NCBI GenBank assembly: GCA_036877525.1
Contig: JAZGTH010000166.1
Coordinates: 62,001-126,000, forward strand
Direction: 5' to 3'
Length of the DNA stretch: 64,000 nt
Origin: Chromobotia macracanthus
Taxonomy: Eukaryota; Chordata; Actinopteri; Cypriniformes; Botiidae
The translations under genes were made by a program, and so were the position numbers. The notes beneath the pieces are model-generated. The model was not told the origin of the DNA and searched no databases. It saw only the letters and a program-made list of their open reading frames with translations. The first letter of the stretch is position 1. Each line of letters begins with the position of its first letter. Shown here in pieces: positions 24,341-37,725 of this stretch.

Positions 24341-25670
24341 AGCCTGGACTGTACCATTGTTTGTCATAAGGTTGGAATCCTGACCCCTTTTTAGCCTGGA
24401 CTGTACCATTGTTTGTAATAAGGTTGGAATCCTGACTTCTTTTTAGCATGGACTGTACCATTGTTTGTCATCATGCTGGAATCCTGATACCTTTTAAGCC
24501 TGGACTGTACCATTGTTTGCCATGAGTTTGGAATCCTGACTTCTTTTTAGCATGGACTGTACCATTGTTTGTGTTCAGGGTGGAATCCTGACCCCTTTTT
24601 AGCCTGGACTGTACCATTGTTTGTCATAAGGCTGGAATCCTGACTACTTTTTAGCATGGACTGTACCATTGTTTGTCTATGGGTGGAATCCTGATTCCTA
24701 TTTAGCCTGGACTGTACCATTGTTTGTCATAAGGTTGGAATCCTGACCCCTTTTTAGGCTGGACTGTACCATTGTTTGTCATAAGGTTGGAATCCTGACG
24801 TCTTTTTAGCATGGACTGTACCATTGTTTGTCATCATGTTGGAATCCTGACTTCTTTTTAGCATGGACTGTACCATTGTTTGTCATCAGGCTGGAATTCT
24901 GATTCCTTTTTTGCCTGGACTCTACCATTGTTTGCCATGAGGCTGGAATCCTGACATCTTTTTAGCATGGACTGTACCATTGCCTGTCCTCAGGGTGGAA
25001 TCCTGATTCCTATTTAGCCTGGACTATACCATTGTTTGTCATAAGGTTGGAATCCTGACCCCTTTTTTGCCTGGACTGTACCATTGTTTGTCATAAGGTT
25101 GGAATCCTGACTTCTTTTTAGCATGGACTGTACCATTGTTTGTCATCATGCTGGAATCCTGATACCTTTTTAGCCTGGACTGTCCCATTGTTTGCCATGA
25201 GTTTGGTATCCTGACATCTTTTTAGCATGGACTGTACCATTGTTTGTGTTCAGGGTGGAATCCTGACCCCTTTTTAGCCTGGACTGTACCATTGTTTGTC
25301 ATAAGGCTGGAATCCTGAATGCTTTTTAGCCTGGACTGTACCATTGTTTGTCATCAAGCTGGAATCCTGACTTCTTTTTAGCATGGACTGTACCATTGTT
25401 TGTCATCAGGCTGGAATTCTGATTCCTTTTTTGCCTGGACTCTACCATTGTTTGCCATGAGGCTGGAATCCTGACATCTTTTTAGCATGGACTGTACCAT
25501 TGCTTGTCCTCAGGGTGGAATCCTGATTCCTATTTAGCCTGGACTGTACCATTGTTTGTCATAAGGTTGGAATCCTGACTTCTTTTTAGCATGGACTGTA
25601 CCATTGTTTGTCATCATGCTGGAACCCTGATACCTTTTTAGCCTGGACTGTACCATTGTTTGCCATGAGT
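24340..25670. repeat. 3.07-kb-offset duplication, right copy
   Basis: Right partner of 21,280-22,600. The copies part after the ggaaccctgatacc monomer, where this copy continues ccatgagtt/cttc and a ggactttacc monomer while the left copy goes into the 5-monomer HOR. Confidence 0.82.
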
Positions 25671-26399
25671 TTGGAATCCTGACTTCTTTTTAGCATGGAC
25701 TTTACCATTGTTTGTGTTCAGGGTGGAATCCTGACCCCTTTTTAGCCTGGACTGTACTATTGTTTGTCATAAGGCTGGAATCCTGACTTCTTTTTGCATG
25801 GACTGTACCATTGTTTGTCATCATTTTGGAATCCTGACTTCTTTTTAGCATGGACTGTACCATTGTTTGTCATCAGGCTGGAATTCTGATTCCTTTTTTG
25901 CCTGGACTCTACCATTGTTTGCCATGAGGCTCGAATCCTGACATCTTTTTAGCATGGACTGCACCATTGCTTGTCCTCAGGGTGGAATCCTGATTCCTAT
26001 TTAGCCTGGACTGTACCATTGTTTGTCATGAGGCTGGAATCCTGACTTCTTTTTAGCATGGACTGTACCATTGTTTGTCTATGGGTGGAATCCTGATTCC
26101 TATTTTGCCTGGACTGTACCATTGTTTGTCATAAGGTGTGAATCCTGACCCCTTTTTAGCCTGGACTGTACCATTGTTTGTCATATGGTTGGAATCCTGA
26201 CTTCTTTTTAGCATGGACTGTACCATTGTTTGTCATCATGCTGGAATCCTGATACCTTTTTAGCCTGGACTGTACCATTGTTTGCCATGAGTTTGGAATC
26301 CTGACTTCTTTTTAGCATGGACTGTACCATTGTTTGTGTTCAGGGTGGAATCCTGACCCCTTTTTAGCCTGGACTGTACCATTGTTTGTCATAAGGCTG

Positions 26400-26785
26400 G
26401 AATCCTGACTTCTTTATAGCATGGACTGTACCATTGTTTGTTTTCAGGGTGGAATCCTGATTCCTTTTAACCTGGACTCTACTATTGTTTGCCATGAGGC
26501 TGGAATCCTGACATATTTTTAGCATGGACTGTACCATTGTTTGTCTATGGGTGGAATCCTGATTTCTTTTTAGCCTGGACTCTACCATTGTTTGCCATGA
26601 GGCTGGAATCCTAATATATTTTTAGCATGGCCTGTACCATTGTTTGTCTTCAGGGTGGAATCCTGATTCCTTTTTAGCCTGGACTCTACCATTGTTTGTC
26701 ATCAGGCAGGAATCCTGACTCCTTTTTAGCCTGGACTCTACCATTGTTTGCCATCAGGCAGTAATCCTGACCCCTTTTAAGCCTG
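26400..26785. repeat. Variant module, copy 1 (matches 28165-28548)
   Basis: Contains ttttcaggg/ttcc, aacctggactctactattg, acatatttttagc, ctatgggtgg/tttc, ctaatatatttttagc and caggcagtaatcctg in this order. The ctactattg marker lies at about 26,479 and again 1,762 bp on (34 monomers). A shorter relative, with aaactggactctactattg, occurs at about 56,580-56,690. Confidence 0.8.
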
Positions 26786-28164
26786 GACTGTACCATTGTT
26801 TGTCATAAGGTTGGAATCCTGACTTCTTTTTAGCATGGACTGTACCATTGCTTGTCCTCATGCTGGAATCCTGATACCTTTTTAGCCTGGACTGTAACAT
26901 TGTTTGTGATCAGGGTGGAAACCTGAACCCTTTTTAGCCTGGACTGTACCATTGTTTGTCATAAGGCTGGAATCCTGATACCTTTTTAGCCTGGACTGTA
27001 CCATTGTTTGCCATGAGTTTGGAATCCTGACTTCTTTTTAGCATGGACTGTACCATTGTTTGTGTTCAGGGTGGAATCCTGACCCCTTTTTAGCCTGGAC
27101 TGTACCATTGTTTGTCATAGGGCTGGAATCCTGACTTCTTTTAGCATGGACTGTACCATTGTTTGTCTATGGGTGGAATCCTGATTCCTATTTAGCCTGG
27201 ACTGTACCATTGAATGTCATAAGGTTGGAATCCTGACCCCTTTTTAGGCTGGACTGTACCATTGTTTGTCATAAGGTTGGAATCCTGACTTCTTTTTTAG
27301 CCTGGACTGTACCATTGTTTGTCATAAGGTTGGAATCCTGACTTCTTTATAGCATGGACTGTACCATTGTTTGTCATCATGCTGGAATCCTGATACATTT
27401 TTAGCCTGGACTGTATCAATGTTTGCCATGAGTTTGGAATCCTGACTTCTTTTTAGCATGGACTGTACCATTGTTTGTGTTCAGGGTGGAATCCTGACCC
27501 CTTTTAGCCTGAACTGTACCATTGTTTGTCATAAGGCTGGAATCCTGACTTCGTTTTAGCATGGACTGTACCATTGTTTGTCATCATGCTGGAATCCTGA
27601 ATGCTTTTTAGCCTGGACTGTACCAATGTTTGTCATCAAGCTGGAATCCTGACTTCTTTGTAGCATGGACTGTACCATTGTTTGACATGAGGCTGGAATC
27701 CTGACATCTTTTTAGCATGGACTGTACCATTGCTTGTCCTCAGGGTGGAATCCTGATTCCTATTTAGCCTGGACTGTACCATTGTTTGTCATAAGGTTGG
27801 AATCCTGACCCCTTTTTAGCCTGGACTGTACCATTGTTTACCATGAGTTTGGAATCCTGACGTCTTTTTAGCATGGACTGTACCATTGTTTGTCTATAGG
27901 TGGAATCCTGACCCCTTTTTGGCTTGACTGTACCATTGTTTTGCCAAAAGGTTGGAATCTTGATTCCTTTTTAGCCTGGACTGTACCATTGTTTGTCATA
28001 AGGTTGGAATCCTGACCCCTTTTTAGCCTGGACTGTCCCATTGTTTACCATGAGTTTGGAATCCTGACTTCTTTTTGCATGGACTGTACCATTGTTTGTC
28101 TTCAGGGTGGAATCCTGAATGCTTTTAGCCTGGACTGTACCATTGTTTGTCATCAAGCTGGAAT

Positions 28165-28548
28165 CCTGACTTCTTTATAGCATGGACTGTACCATTGTTT
28201 GTTTTCAGGGTGGAATCCTGATTCCTTTTTAACCTGGACTCTACTATTGTTTGCCATGAGGCTGGAATCCTGACATATTTTTAGCATGGACTGTACCATT
28301 GTTTGTCTAAGGGTGGAATCCTGATTTCTTTTTTAGCCTGGACTCTACCATTGTTTGCCATGAGGCTGGAATCCTAATATATTTTTTAGCATGGCCTGTA
28401 CCATTGTTTGTCTTCAGGGTGGAATCCTGATTCCTTTTTAGCCTGGACTCTACCATTGTTTGTCATCAGGCAGGAATCCTGACTCCTTTTTAGCCTGGAC
28501 TCTACCATTGTTTGCCATCAGGCAGTAATCCTGAATCCTTTTAAGCCT
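28165..28548. repeat. Variant module, copy 2
   Basis: Same order of rare variants as 26,400-26,785. Copy 2 differs by longer T-runs (tttcttttttagcc, atattttttagc) and by ctaagggtgg instead of ctatgggtgg. Confidence 0.8.
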
Positions 28549-29422
28549 GGACTGTACCATTGTATGTCATCATGGTGGAATCCTGATTTCTTTTTAGCCT
28601 GGACTCTACCATTGTTTGCCATCAGGCTGGAATCCTAATATATTTTTAGCGTAGACTGTACCATTGTTTTTCTTTAGGGTGGAATCCTGATTCCTATTTA
28701 GCCTGGACTGTACCATTGTATGTCATAAGGTTGGAATCCTGACCCCTTTTAGGCTGGACTGTACCATTGTTTGTCATAAGGTTGGAATCCTGAATTCTTT
28801 TTAGCATGGACTGTACCATTGTTTGTCATCATGTTGGAATCCTGACTTCTTTTTAGCATGGACTGTACCATTGTTTGTCATCAGGCTGGAATCCTGATTC
28901 CTTTTTTGCCTGGACTCTACCATTGTTTGCCATGAGGCTGGAATCCTGACATCTTTTTAGCATGGACTGTACCATTGCTTGTCCTCAGGGTGGAATCCTG
29001 ATTCCTATTTAGCCTGGACTGTACCATTGTTTGTCATAAGGTTGGAATCCTGACCCCTTTTTAGCCTGGACTGTACCATTGTTTGTCATAAGGTTGGAAT
29101 CCTGACTTCTTTTTAGCATGTACTGTACCATTGTTTGTCATCATGCTGGAATCCTGATACCTTTTTAGCCTGGACTGTACCATTGTTTGCCATGAGTTTG
29201 GAATCCTGACTTCTTTTTAGCATGGACTGTACCATTGTTTGTGTTCAGGGTGGAATCCTGACCCCTTTTTAGCCTGGACTGTACCATTGTTTGTCATAAG
29301 GCTGGAATCCTGACTTCTTTTTAGCATGGACTGTACCATTGTTTGTCATCATGCTGGAATCCTGAATGCTTTTTAGCCTGGACTGTACCATTGTTTGTCA
29401 TCAAGCTGGAATCCTGACTTTC

Positions 29423-29433
29423 TTTTTTTTTTT
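29423..29433 (+). repeat. 11-T homopolymer inside a monomer
   Basis: A catcaagc/cttc monomer has its usual cttctttttagcatgg junction replaced by a run of 11 T followed by gtatgcactg. It is the longest homopolymer I see in the window. Expansion of the resident T-tract by slippage is the simplest explanation; a basecalling or consensus error is possible. Confidence 0.85.
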
Positions 29434-29694
29434 GTATGCACTGTACCATTGTTTGTTTTCAGGGTGGAATCCTTATTCCTTTTTAGCCTGGACTCTACCA
29501 TTGTTTGCCATGAGGCTGGAATCCTGACATCTTTTTAGCCTGGACTGTACCAATGTTTGTCATAAGGTTGGAATCCTGACCTTTTTTTAGCCTGGACTGT
29601 ACCATTATTTGTCATAAGGTTGGAATCCCGACATCTTTTTAGCATGGACTGTACCATTGTTTGTCATCATGCTGGAATCCTGATACCTTTTTAG

Positions 29695-30560
29695 CCTGGA
29701 CTCTACCAGTTTTTGCCATGAGGCTGAAATCATTACTTCTTTTTTAGTATGGACTGTACCATTGTTTGTCATCAGGCAGGAATCCTGAATCCTTTTTAGC
29801 CTGGACTGTACCATTGTATGTCATCATGGTGGAATCCTGACATATTTTTAGCCTGGACTCTACCATTGTTTGCCATCAGGCTGGAATCCTAATATATTTT
29901 TAGCGTGGACTGTACCATTGTTTTTCTTCAGGGTGGAATCCTGATTCCTTTTTAGCCTGGACTGTACCATTGTTTGTCATCAAGCTAGAATCCTGACTTC
30001 TTTTTACCATGGCCTGTACCATTGCTTGCCATGAGGCTGGAATCCTGACCCCTATTTAGCCTGGACTGTACCATTGTTTGTCATAAGGCTGGAATCCTTA
30101 CGTCTTTTTAGCATGGACTGTACCATTGTTTGTCATCATGCTGGAATCCTGATACCTTTTTAGCCTGGACTGTACCATTGTTTGTGTTCAGGGTGGAATC
30201 CTGACCCCTTTTTAGCCTGGACTCTACCATTTTTGCCATGAGGCTGAAATCATTACTTCTTTTTAGTATGGACTGTACCATTGTTTGTCATCAGGCAGGA
30301 ATCCTGAATCCTTTTTAGCCTGGACTGTACCATTGTATGTCATCATGGTGGAATCCTGAATTCTTTTTTAGCCTGGACTCTACCATTGTTTGCCATAAGG
30401 CTGGAATCCTAATATATTTTTAGCGTGGACTGTACCATTGTTTTTCTTCAGGGTGGAATCCTGATTCCTTTTAGCCTGGACTGTAGCATTGTTTTTGATC
30501 AAGCTAGAATCCTGACTTCTTTTTACCATGGCCTGTACCATTGCTTGCCATGAGGCTGGA
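29695..30560. repeat. 10-monomer (520 bp) duplication of a private module
   Basis: aggctgaaatcattacttct lies at 29,721 and at 30,241, exactly 520 bp apart. Both copies run through tagtatgg, catcaggcagg/aatcc, gtatgtcatcatggtgg, ccat(c/a)a(g/a)gg-ctaatatat, tagcgtgg and ttttcttcagggtgg to catggcctgtaccattgc. These are the only places with gaaatcattac. Confidence 0.85.
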
Positions 30561-31474
30561 ATCCTGACCCCTATTTAGCCTGGACTGTACCATTGTTTGT
30601 CATCAGGCTGGAATCCTGATTACTTTTTTACCTGGACTCTGTACCATTGTTTGTCATAAGGTTGGAATCCTGACTTCTTTTTAGCATGGACTGTACCATT
30701 GTTTGTCATCAGGCTGGAATTCTGATTCCTTTTTTGCTTGGACTCTACCATTGTTTGCCATGAGGCTGGAATCCTGACATCTTATTAACATGGAGTGTAC
30801 CATTGCTTGTCCTCAGGGTGGAATCCTGATTCCTATTTAGCCTGGACTGTACCATTGTTTGTCATAAGGTTGGAATCCTGACCCCTTTTTGCCTGGACTG
30901 TACCATTGTTTGTCATAAGGTTGGAATCCTGACTTCTTTTTAGCATGGACTGTACCATTGTTTGTCATCATGCTGGAATCCTGATACCTTTTTAGCCTGG
31001 ACTGTACCATTGTTTGTCATAAGGCTGGAATCCTGACTTCTTTTTAGCATGGACTGTACCATTGTTTGTCATCATGCTGGAATCCTGAATGCTTTTTAGC
31101 CTGGACTGTACCAATGTTTGTCATCAAGCTGGAATCCTGACTTCTTTTTAGCATGGACTGTACCATTGTTTGTTTTCAGGATGGAATCCTGATTCCTTTT
31201 TAGCCTGGACTCTACCATTGTTTGCCATGAGGCTGGAATCCTGACATCTTTTTAGTATGGACTGTACCATTGCTTGTCCTCAGTGTGGAATCCTGATTCC
31301 TATTTAGCCTGGACTGTACCATTGTTTGTCATAAGGTTGGAATCCTGACCCCTTTTTAGCCTGGACTGTACCATTGTTTACCATGAGTTTGGAATCCTGA
31401 CTTCTTTTTTGCATGGACTGTACCATTGTTTGTCTTCAGGGTGGAATCCTGAATGCTTTTTAGCCTGGACTGTA

Positions 31475-32395
31475 CCATTGTTTGTCATAAGGTTGGAATC
31501 CTGACTTCTTTTTAGCATGGACTGTACCATTGTTTGTCATCATGCTGGAATCCTGATACCTTTTTAGCCTGGACTGTACCATTGTTTGCCATGAGTTTGG
31601 AATCCTGACTTCTTTTAAGCATGGACTGTACCATTGTTTGTGTTCAGGGTGGAATCCTGACCCCTTTTTAGCCTGGACTGTACCATTGTTTGTCATAAGG
31701 CTGGAATCCTGACTTTTTTAGCATGGACTGTACCATTGTTTGTCTATGGGTGGAATCCTGATTCCTATTTAGCCTGGACTGTAACATTGTTTGTCATAAG
31801 GTTGGAATCCTGACCCCTTTTTAGGCTGGACTGTACCATTGTTTGTTTTCAGGGTGGAATCCTGATTCCTTTTTAGCCTGGACTGTACCATTGTTTGCCA
31901 TGAGGTTGGAATCCTAACATCTTTTTAGCATGGACCGTACCATTGCTTGTCCTCAGGGTGGAATCCTGATTCCTTTTTAACATGGACTGTACCATTGTTT
32001 GTGTTCAGGGTGGAATCCTGACCTTTTTTTAGCCTGGACTGTACCATTGTTTGTCATAAGGCTGGAATCCTGACTTCTTTTTAGCATGGACTGTACCATT
32101 GTTTGTCATCATGCTGGAATCCTGAATACTTTTTAGCCTGGACTGTACCATTGTTTGTCATCAAGCTGGAATCCTGACTTCTTTTTAGCATGGACTGTAC
32201 CATTGTTTGTTTTCAGGGTGGAATCCTGATTCCTTTTAGGCTGGACTCTACCATTGTTTACCATGAGGCTGGAGTCCTGACATCTTTTAGCATGGCCTGT
32301 ACCATTGCTTGTCCTCAGGGTGGAATCCTGATTCCTATTTAGCCTGGACTGTACCATTGTTTGTCATAAGGTTGGAATCCTGACCCCTTTTTAGC
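31475..32395. repeat. 1,295-bp-offset segment, copy S1
   Basis: ggaccgtac at 31,932 matches 33,227, an offset of 1,295 bp (25 monomers). S1 has private differences: gacctttttttagcc near 32,023 and TTTTAGGCTGG near 32,235. It parts from S2 at about 32,395, where S1 enters gtatgtcatatggttgg and S2 enters ctatgggtgg. Confidence 0.83.
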
Positions 32396-33925
32396 CTGGA
32401 CTGTACCATTGTATGTCATATGGTTGGAATCCTGACCCCCTTTTAGGCTGGACTGTACCATTGTTTGTCATAAGGTTGGAATCCTGACTTCATTTTAGCA
32501 TGGACTGTACCATTGTTTGTCATCATGTTGGAATCCTGACTTCTTTTTAGCATGGACTGTACCATTGTTTGTCATCAGGCTGGAATCCTGATTCCTTTTT
32601 TGCCTGGACTCTACCATTGTTTGCCATGAGGCTGGAATCCTGACATCTTTTTAGCATGGACTGTACCATTGCTTGTCCTCAGGGTGGAATCCTGATTCCT
32701 ATTTAGCCTGGACTGTACCATTGTTTGTCATAAGGTTGGAATCCTGACCCCTTTTTAGCCTGGACTGTACCATTGTTTGTCATAAGGTTGGAATCCTGAC
32801 TTCTTTTTAGCATGGACTGTACCATTGTTTGTCATCATGCTGGAATCCTGATACCTTTTTAGCCTGGACTGTACCATTGTTTGCCATGAGTTTCTAATCC
32901 TGACTTCTTTTAAGCATGGACTGTACCATTGTTTGTGTTCAGGGTGGAATCCTGACCCCTTTTTAGCCTGGACTGTACCATTGTTTGTCATAAGGCTGGA
33001 ATCCTGACTTTTTTAGCATGGACTGTACCATTGTTTGTCTATGGGTGGAATCCTGATTCCTATTTTGCCTGGACTGTACCATTGTTTGTCATAAGGTTGG
33101 AATCCTGACCCCTTTTTAGGCTGGACTGTACCATTGTTTGTTTTCAGGGTGGAATCCTGATTCCTTTTTAGCCTGGACTGTACCATTGTTTGCCATGAGG
33201 TTGGAATCCTAACATCTTTTTAGCATGGACCGTACCATTGCTTGTCCTCAGGGTGGAATCCTGATTCCTTTTTAACATGGACTGTACCATTGTTTGTGTT
33301 CAGGGTGGAATCCTGACCCCTTTTTAGCCTGGACTGTACCATTGTTTGTCATAAGGCTGGAATCCTGACTTCTTTTTAGCATGGACTGTACCATTGTTTG
33401 TCATCATGCTGGAATCCTGAATACTTTTTAGCCTGGACTGTACCATTGTTTGTCATCAAGCTGGAATCCTGACTTCTTTTTAGCATGGACTGTACCATTG
33501 TTTGTTTTCAGGGTGGAATCCTGATTCCTTTTTAGCCTGGACTCTACCATTGTTTACCATGAGGCTGGAGTCCTGACATCTTTTTAGCATGGACTGTACC
33601 ATTGCTTGTCCTCAGGGTGGAATCCTGATTCCTATTTAGCCTGGACTGTACCATTGTTTGTCATAAGGTTGGAATCCTGACCCCTTTTTAGCCTGGACTG
33701 TACCATTGTTTGTCTATGGGTGGAATCCTGATTCCTATTTAGCCTGGACTGTACCATTGTTTGTCATAAGGTTGGAATCCTGACCCCTTTTTAGGCTGGA
33801 CTGTACCATTGTTTGTCATAAGGTTGGAATCCTGACTTCTTTTTAGCATGGACTGTACCATTGTTTGTCATCATGTTGGAATCCTGACTTCTTTTTAGCA
33901 TGGACTGTACCATTGTTTGTCATCA
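32050..33925. repeat. 2,129-bp-offset duplication, left copy (contains S2)
   Basis: Anchors: gtatgtcatatgg at about 32,411 and 34,539, ggaccgtac at 33,227 and 35,356, and taggctggactctacc near 32,237 and 34,364, offsets 2,127-2,129 bp (41 monomers). The copy ends at about 33,925, where a catcatggtgg/tttc monomer follows instead of catcaggctgg. Confidence 0.83.
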
Positions 33926-34177
33926 TGGTGGAATCCTGATTTCTTTTTAGCCTGGACTCTACCATTGTTTGCCATGAGGCTGTAATCCTAATATATTTTT
34001 AGCATGGCCTGTACCATTGTTTGTTTTCAGGGTGGAATCCTGATTCCTTTTTAGCCTGGACTCTACCATTGTTTGCCATGAGGCTGGAATCCTGACATCT
34101 TTTTAGCATGGACTGTACCATTGCTTGTCCTCAGGGTGGAATCCTGATTCCTATTTAGCCTGGACTGTACCATTGTT

Positions 34178-36054
34178 TGTCATAAGGCTGGAATCCTGAC
34201 TTCTTTTTAGCATGGACTGTACCATTGTTTGTCATCATGCTGGAATCCTGAATACTTTTTAGCCTGGACTGTACCATTGTTTGTCATCAAGCTGGAATCC
34301 TGACTTCTTTTTAGCATGGACTGTACCATTGTTTGTTTTCAGGGTGGAATCCTGATTCCTTTTTAGGCTGGACTCTACCATTGTTTACCATGAGGCTGGA
34401 GTCCTGACATCTTTTTAGCATGGCCTGTACCATTGCTTGTCCTCAGGGTGGAATCCTGATTCCTATTTAGCCTGGACTGTACCATTGTTTGTCATAAGGT
34501 TGGAATCCTGACCCCTTTTTAGCCTGGACTGTACCATTGTATGTCATATGGTTGGAATCCTGACCCCTTTTTAGGCTGGACTGTACCATTGTTTGTCATA
34601 AGGTTGGAATCCTGACTTCATTTTAGCATGGACTGTACCATTGTTTGTCATCATGTTGGAATCCTGACTTCTTTTTAGCATGGACTGTACCATTGTTTGT
34701 CATCAGGCTGGAATCCTGATTCCTTTTTTTGCCTGGACTCTACCATTGTTTGCCATGAGGCTGGAATCCTGACATCTTTTTAGCATGGACTGTACCATTG
34801 CTTGTCCTCAGGGTGGAATCCTGATTCCTATTTAGCCTGGACTGTACCATTGTTTGTCATAAGGTTGGAATCCTGACCCCTTTTTAGCCTGGACTGTACC
34901 ATTGTTTGTCATAAGGTTGGAATCCTGACTTCTTTTTAGCATGGACTGTACCATTGTTTGTCATCATGCTGGAATCCTGATACCTTTTTAGCCTGGACTG
35001 TACCATTGTTTGCCATGAGTTTGTAATCCTGACTTCTTTTAAGCATGGACTGTACCATTGTTTGTGTTCAGGGTGGAATCCTGACCCCTTTTTAGCCTGG
35101 ACTGTACCATTGTTTGTCATAAGGCTGGAATCCTGACTTTTTTTAGCATGGACTGTACCATTGTTTGTCTATGGGTGGAATCCTGATTCCTATTTTGCCT
35201 GGACTGTACCATTGTTTGTCATAAGGTTGGAATCCTGACCCCTTTTAGGCTGGACTGTACCATTGTTTGTTTTCAGGGTGGAATCCTGATTCCTTTTTAG
35301 CCTGGACTGTACCATTGTTTGCCATGAGGTTGGAATCCTAACATCTTTTTAGCATGGACCGTACCATTGCTTGTCCTCAGGGTGGAATCCTGATTCCTTT
35401 TTAACATGGACTGTACCATTGTTTGTGTTCAGGGTGGAATCCTGACCCCTTTTTAGCCTGGACTGTACCATTGTTTGTCATAAGGCTGGAATCCTGACTT
35501 CTTTTTAGCATGGACTGTACCATTGTTTGTCATCATGCTGGAATCCTGAATACTTTTTAGCCTGGACTGTACCATTGTTTGTCATCAAGCTGGAATCCTG
35601 ACTTCTTTTTAGCATGGACTGTACCATTGTTTGTTTTCAGGGTGGAATCCTGATTCCTTTTTAGCCTGGACTCTACCATTGTTTACCATGAGGCTGGAGT
35701 CCTGACATCTTTTTAGCATGGACTGTACCATTGCTTGTCCTCAGGGTGGAATCCTGATTCCTATTTAGCCTGGACTGTACCATTGTTTGTCATAAGGTTG
35801 GAATCCTGACCCCTTTTTAGCCTGGACTGTACCATTGTTTGTCTATGGGTGGAATCCTGATTCCTATTTAGCCTGGACTGTACCATTGTTTGTCATAAGG
35901 TTGGAATCCTGACCCCTTTTTAGGCTGGACTGTACCATTGTTTGTCATAAGGTTGGAATCCTGACTTCTTTTTAGCATGGACTGTACCATTGTTTGTCAT
36001 CATGTTGGAATCCTGACTTCTTTTTAGCATGGACTGTACCATTGTTTGTCATCA
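34178..36054. repeat. 2,129-bp-offset duplication, right copy (contains S3)
   Basis: Right partner of 32,050-33,925, separated from it by about 250 bp of other monomers (catcatggtgg/tttc, ctgtaatcctaatatat, ttttcaggg, ccatgaggc, cctcaggg). Identity is very high; differences are mostly T-run lengths, for example gactttttttagcatgg near 35,137 and ccccttttaggctgg near 35,242. Confidence 0.83.
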
Positions 36055-37725
36055 GGCTGGAATCCTGATTCCTTTTTTTGCCTGGACTCTACCATTGTTT
36101 GCCATGAGGCTGGAATCCTGACATCTTTTTAGCATGGACTGTACCATTGCTTGTCCTCAGGGTGGAATCCTGATTCCTATTTACGCTGGACTGTACCATT
36201 GTTTGTCATAAGGTTGGAATCCTGACCCCTTTTTTGCCTGGACTGTACCATTGTTTGTCATCATGCTGGAATCCTGATACCTTTTTAGCCTGGACTGTAC
36301 CATTGTTTGCCATGAGTTTGGAATCCTCACATCTTTTTAGCATGGACTGTACCATGGTTTGTGTTCAGGGTGGAATCCTGACCCCTTTTTAGCCTGGACT
36401 GTACCATTGTTTGTCATAAGGCTGGAATCCTGACTTCTTTTTAGCATGGACTGTACCATTGTTTGTCATCATGCTGGAATCCTGAATGCTTTTTAGCCTG
36501 GACTGTACCATTGTTTGTCATCAAGCTGGAATCCTGACTTCTTTTTAGCATGGACTGTACCATTGTTTGTTTTCAGGGTGGAATCCTGATTCCTTTTTAG
36601 CCTGGACTCTACCATTGTTTGCCATGAGGCTGGAATCCTGACATCTTTTTAGCATGGACTGTACCATTGCTTGTCCTCAGTGTGGAATCCTGATTCCTAT
36701 TTAGCCTGGACTGTACCATTGTTTGTCATAAGGTTGGAATCCTGACCCCTTTTTAGCCTGGACTGTACCATTGTTTACCATGAGTTTGGAATCCTGACTT
36801 CTTTTTGCATGGACTGTACCATTGTTTGTCTTCAGGGTGGAATCCTGAATGCTTTTTAGCCTGGACTGTACCATTGTTTGTCATCAAGCTGGAATCCTGA
36901 CTTCTTTATAGCCTGGACTGTACCATTGTTTGTCATAAGGTTGGAATCCTGACTTCTTTTTAGCATGGACTGTACCATTGTTTGTCATCATGCTGGAATC
37001 CTGATACCTTTTTAGCCTGGACTGTACCATTGTTTGCCATGAGTTTGGAATCCTGACTTCTTTTTAGCATGGACTGTACCATTGTTTGTGTTCAGGGTGG
37101 AATCCTGACCCCTTTTTAGCCTGGACTGTACTATTGTTTGTCATATGGCTGGAATCCTGACTTCTTTTTAGCATGGACTGTACCATTGTTTGTCTATGGA
37201 TGGAATCCTGATTCCTATTTAGCCTGGACTGTACCATTGTTTGTCATAAGGTTGGAATCCTGACCCCTTTTTAGCCTGGACTGTACCATTGTTTGTCTAT
37301 GGGTGGAATCCTGATTCCTATTTAGCCTGGACTGTACCATTGTTTGTCATAAGGTTGGAATCCTGACCCCTTTTTAGGCTGGACTGTACCATTGTTTGTC
37401 ATAAGGTTGGAATCCTGACTTCTTTTTAGCATGGACTGTACCATTGTTTGTCATCATGTTGGAATCCTGACTTCTTTTTAGCATGGACTGTACCATTGTT
37501 TGTCATCAGGCTGGAATTCTGATTCCTTTTTGCCTGGACTCTACCATTGTTTGCCATAAGGCTGGAATCCTGACATCTTTTTAGCATGGACTGTACCATT
37601 GCTTGTCCTCAGGGTGGAATCCTGATTCCTATTTAGCCTGGACTGTACCATTGTTTGTCATAAGGTTGGAATCCTGACCCCTTTTTTGCCTGGACTGTAC
37701 CATTGTTTGTCATCATGCTGGAATC
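36054..37725. repeat. Satellite segment with cagtgtgg modules
   Basis: The rare gtcctcagtgtgg variant lies at 36,681 and returns at 37,769 (offset 1,088, 21 monomers). The shared stretch, about 36,640-37,250 against 37,728-38,340, includes ttaccatgag, cttcaggg/aatgc, TTTATAGCC and catatggctgg variants. Nothing but satellite is present. Confidence 0.78.

Larger units (their letters stand above)
25670..31050. repeat. Divergent satellite domain
   Basis: This is the least homogenised part of the array. It has classes rare or absent elsewhere: catcaggcagg, caggcagtaatcctg, aatatatttttagc, acatatttttagc, gaggctgaaatcattacttc, taacctggactctactattg, and an 11-T run. Monomer spacing stays near 52 bp. 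Local duplications exist (26.4/28.2 kb and 29.7/30.2 kb), but most monomers have no near-identical neighbour. Greater age or less frequent exchange would explain this. A different explanation is that it sits near an old array edge that was later flanked by newer expansions. Confidence 0.75.
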
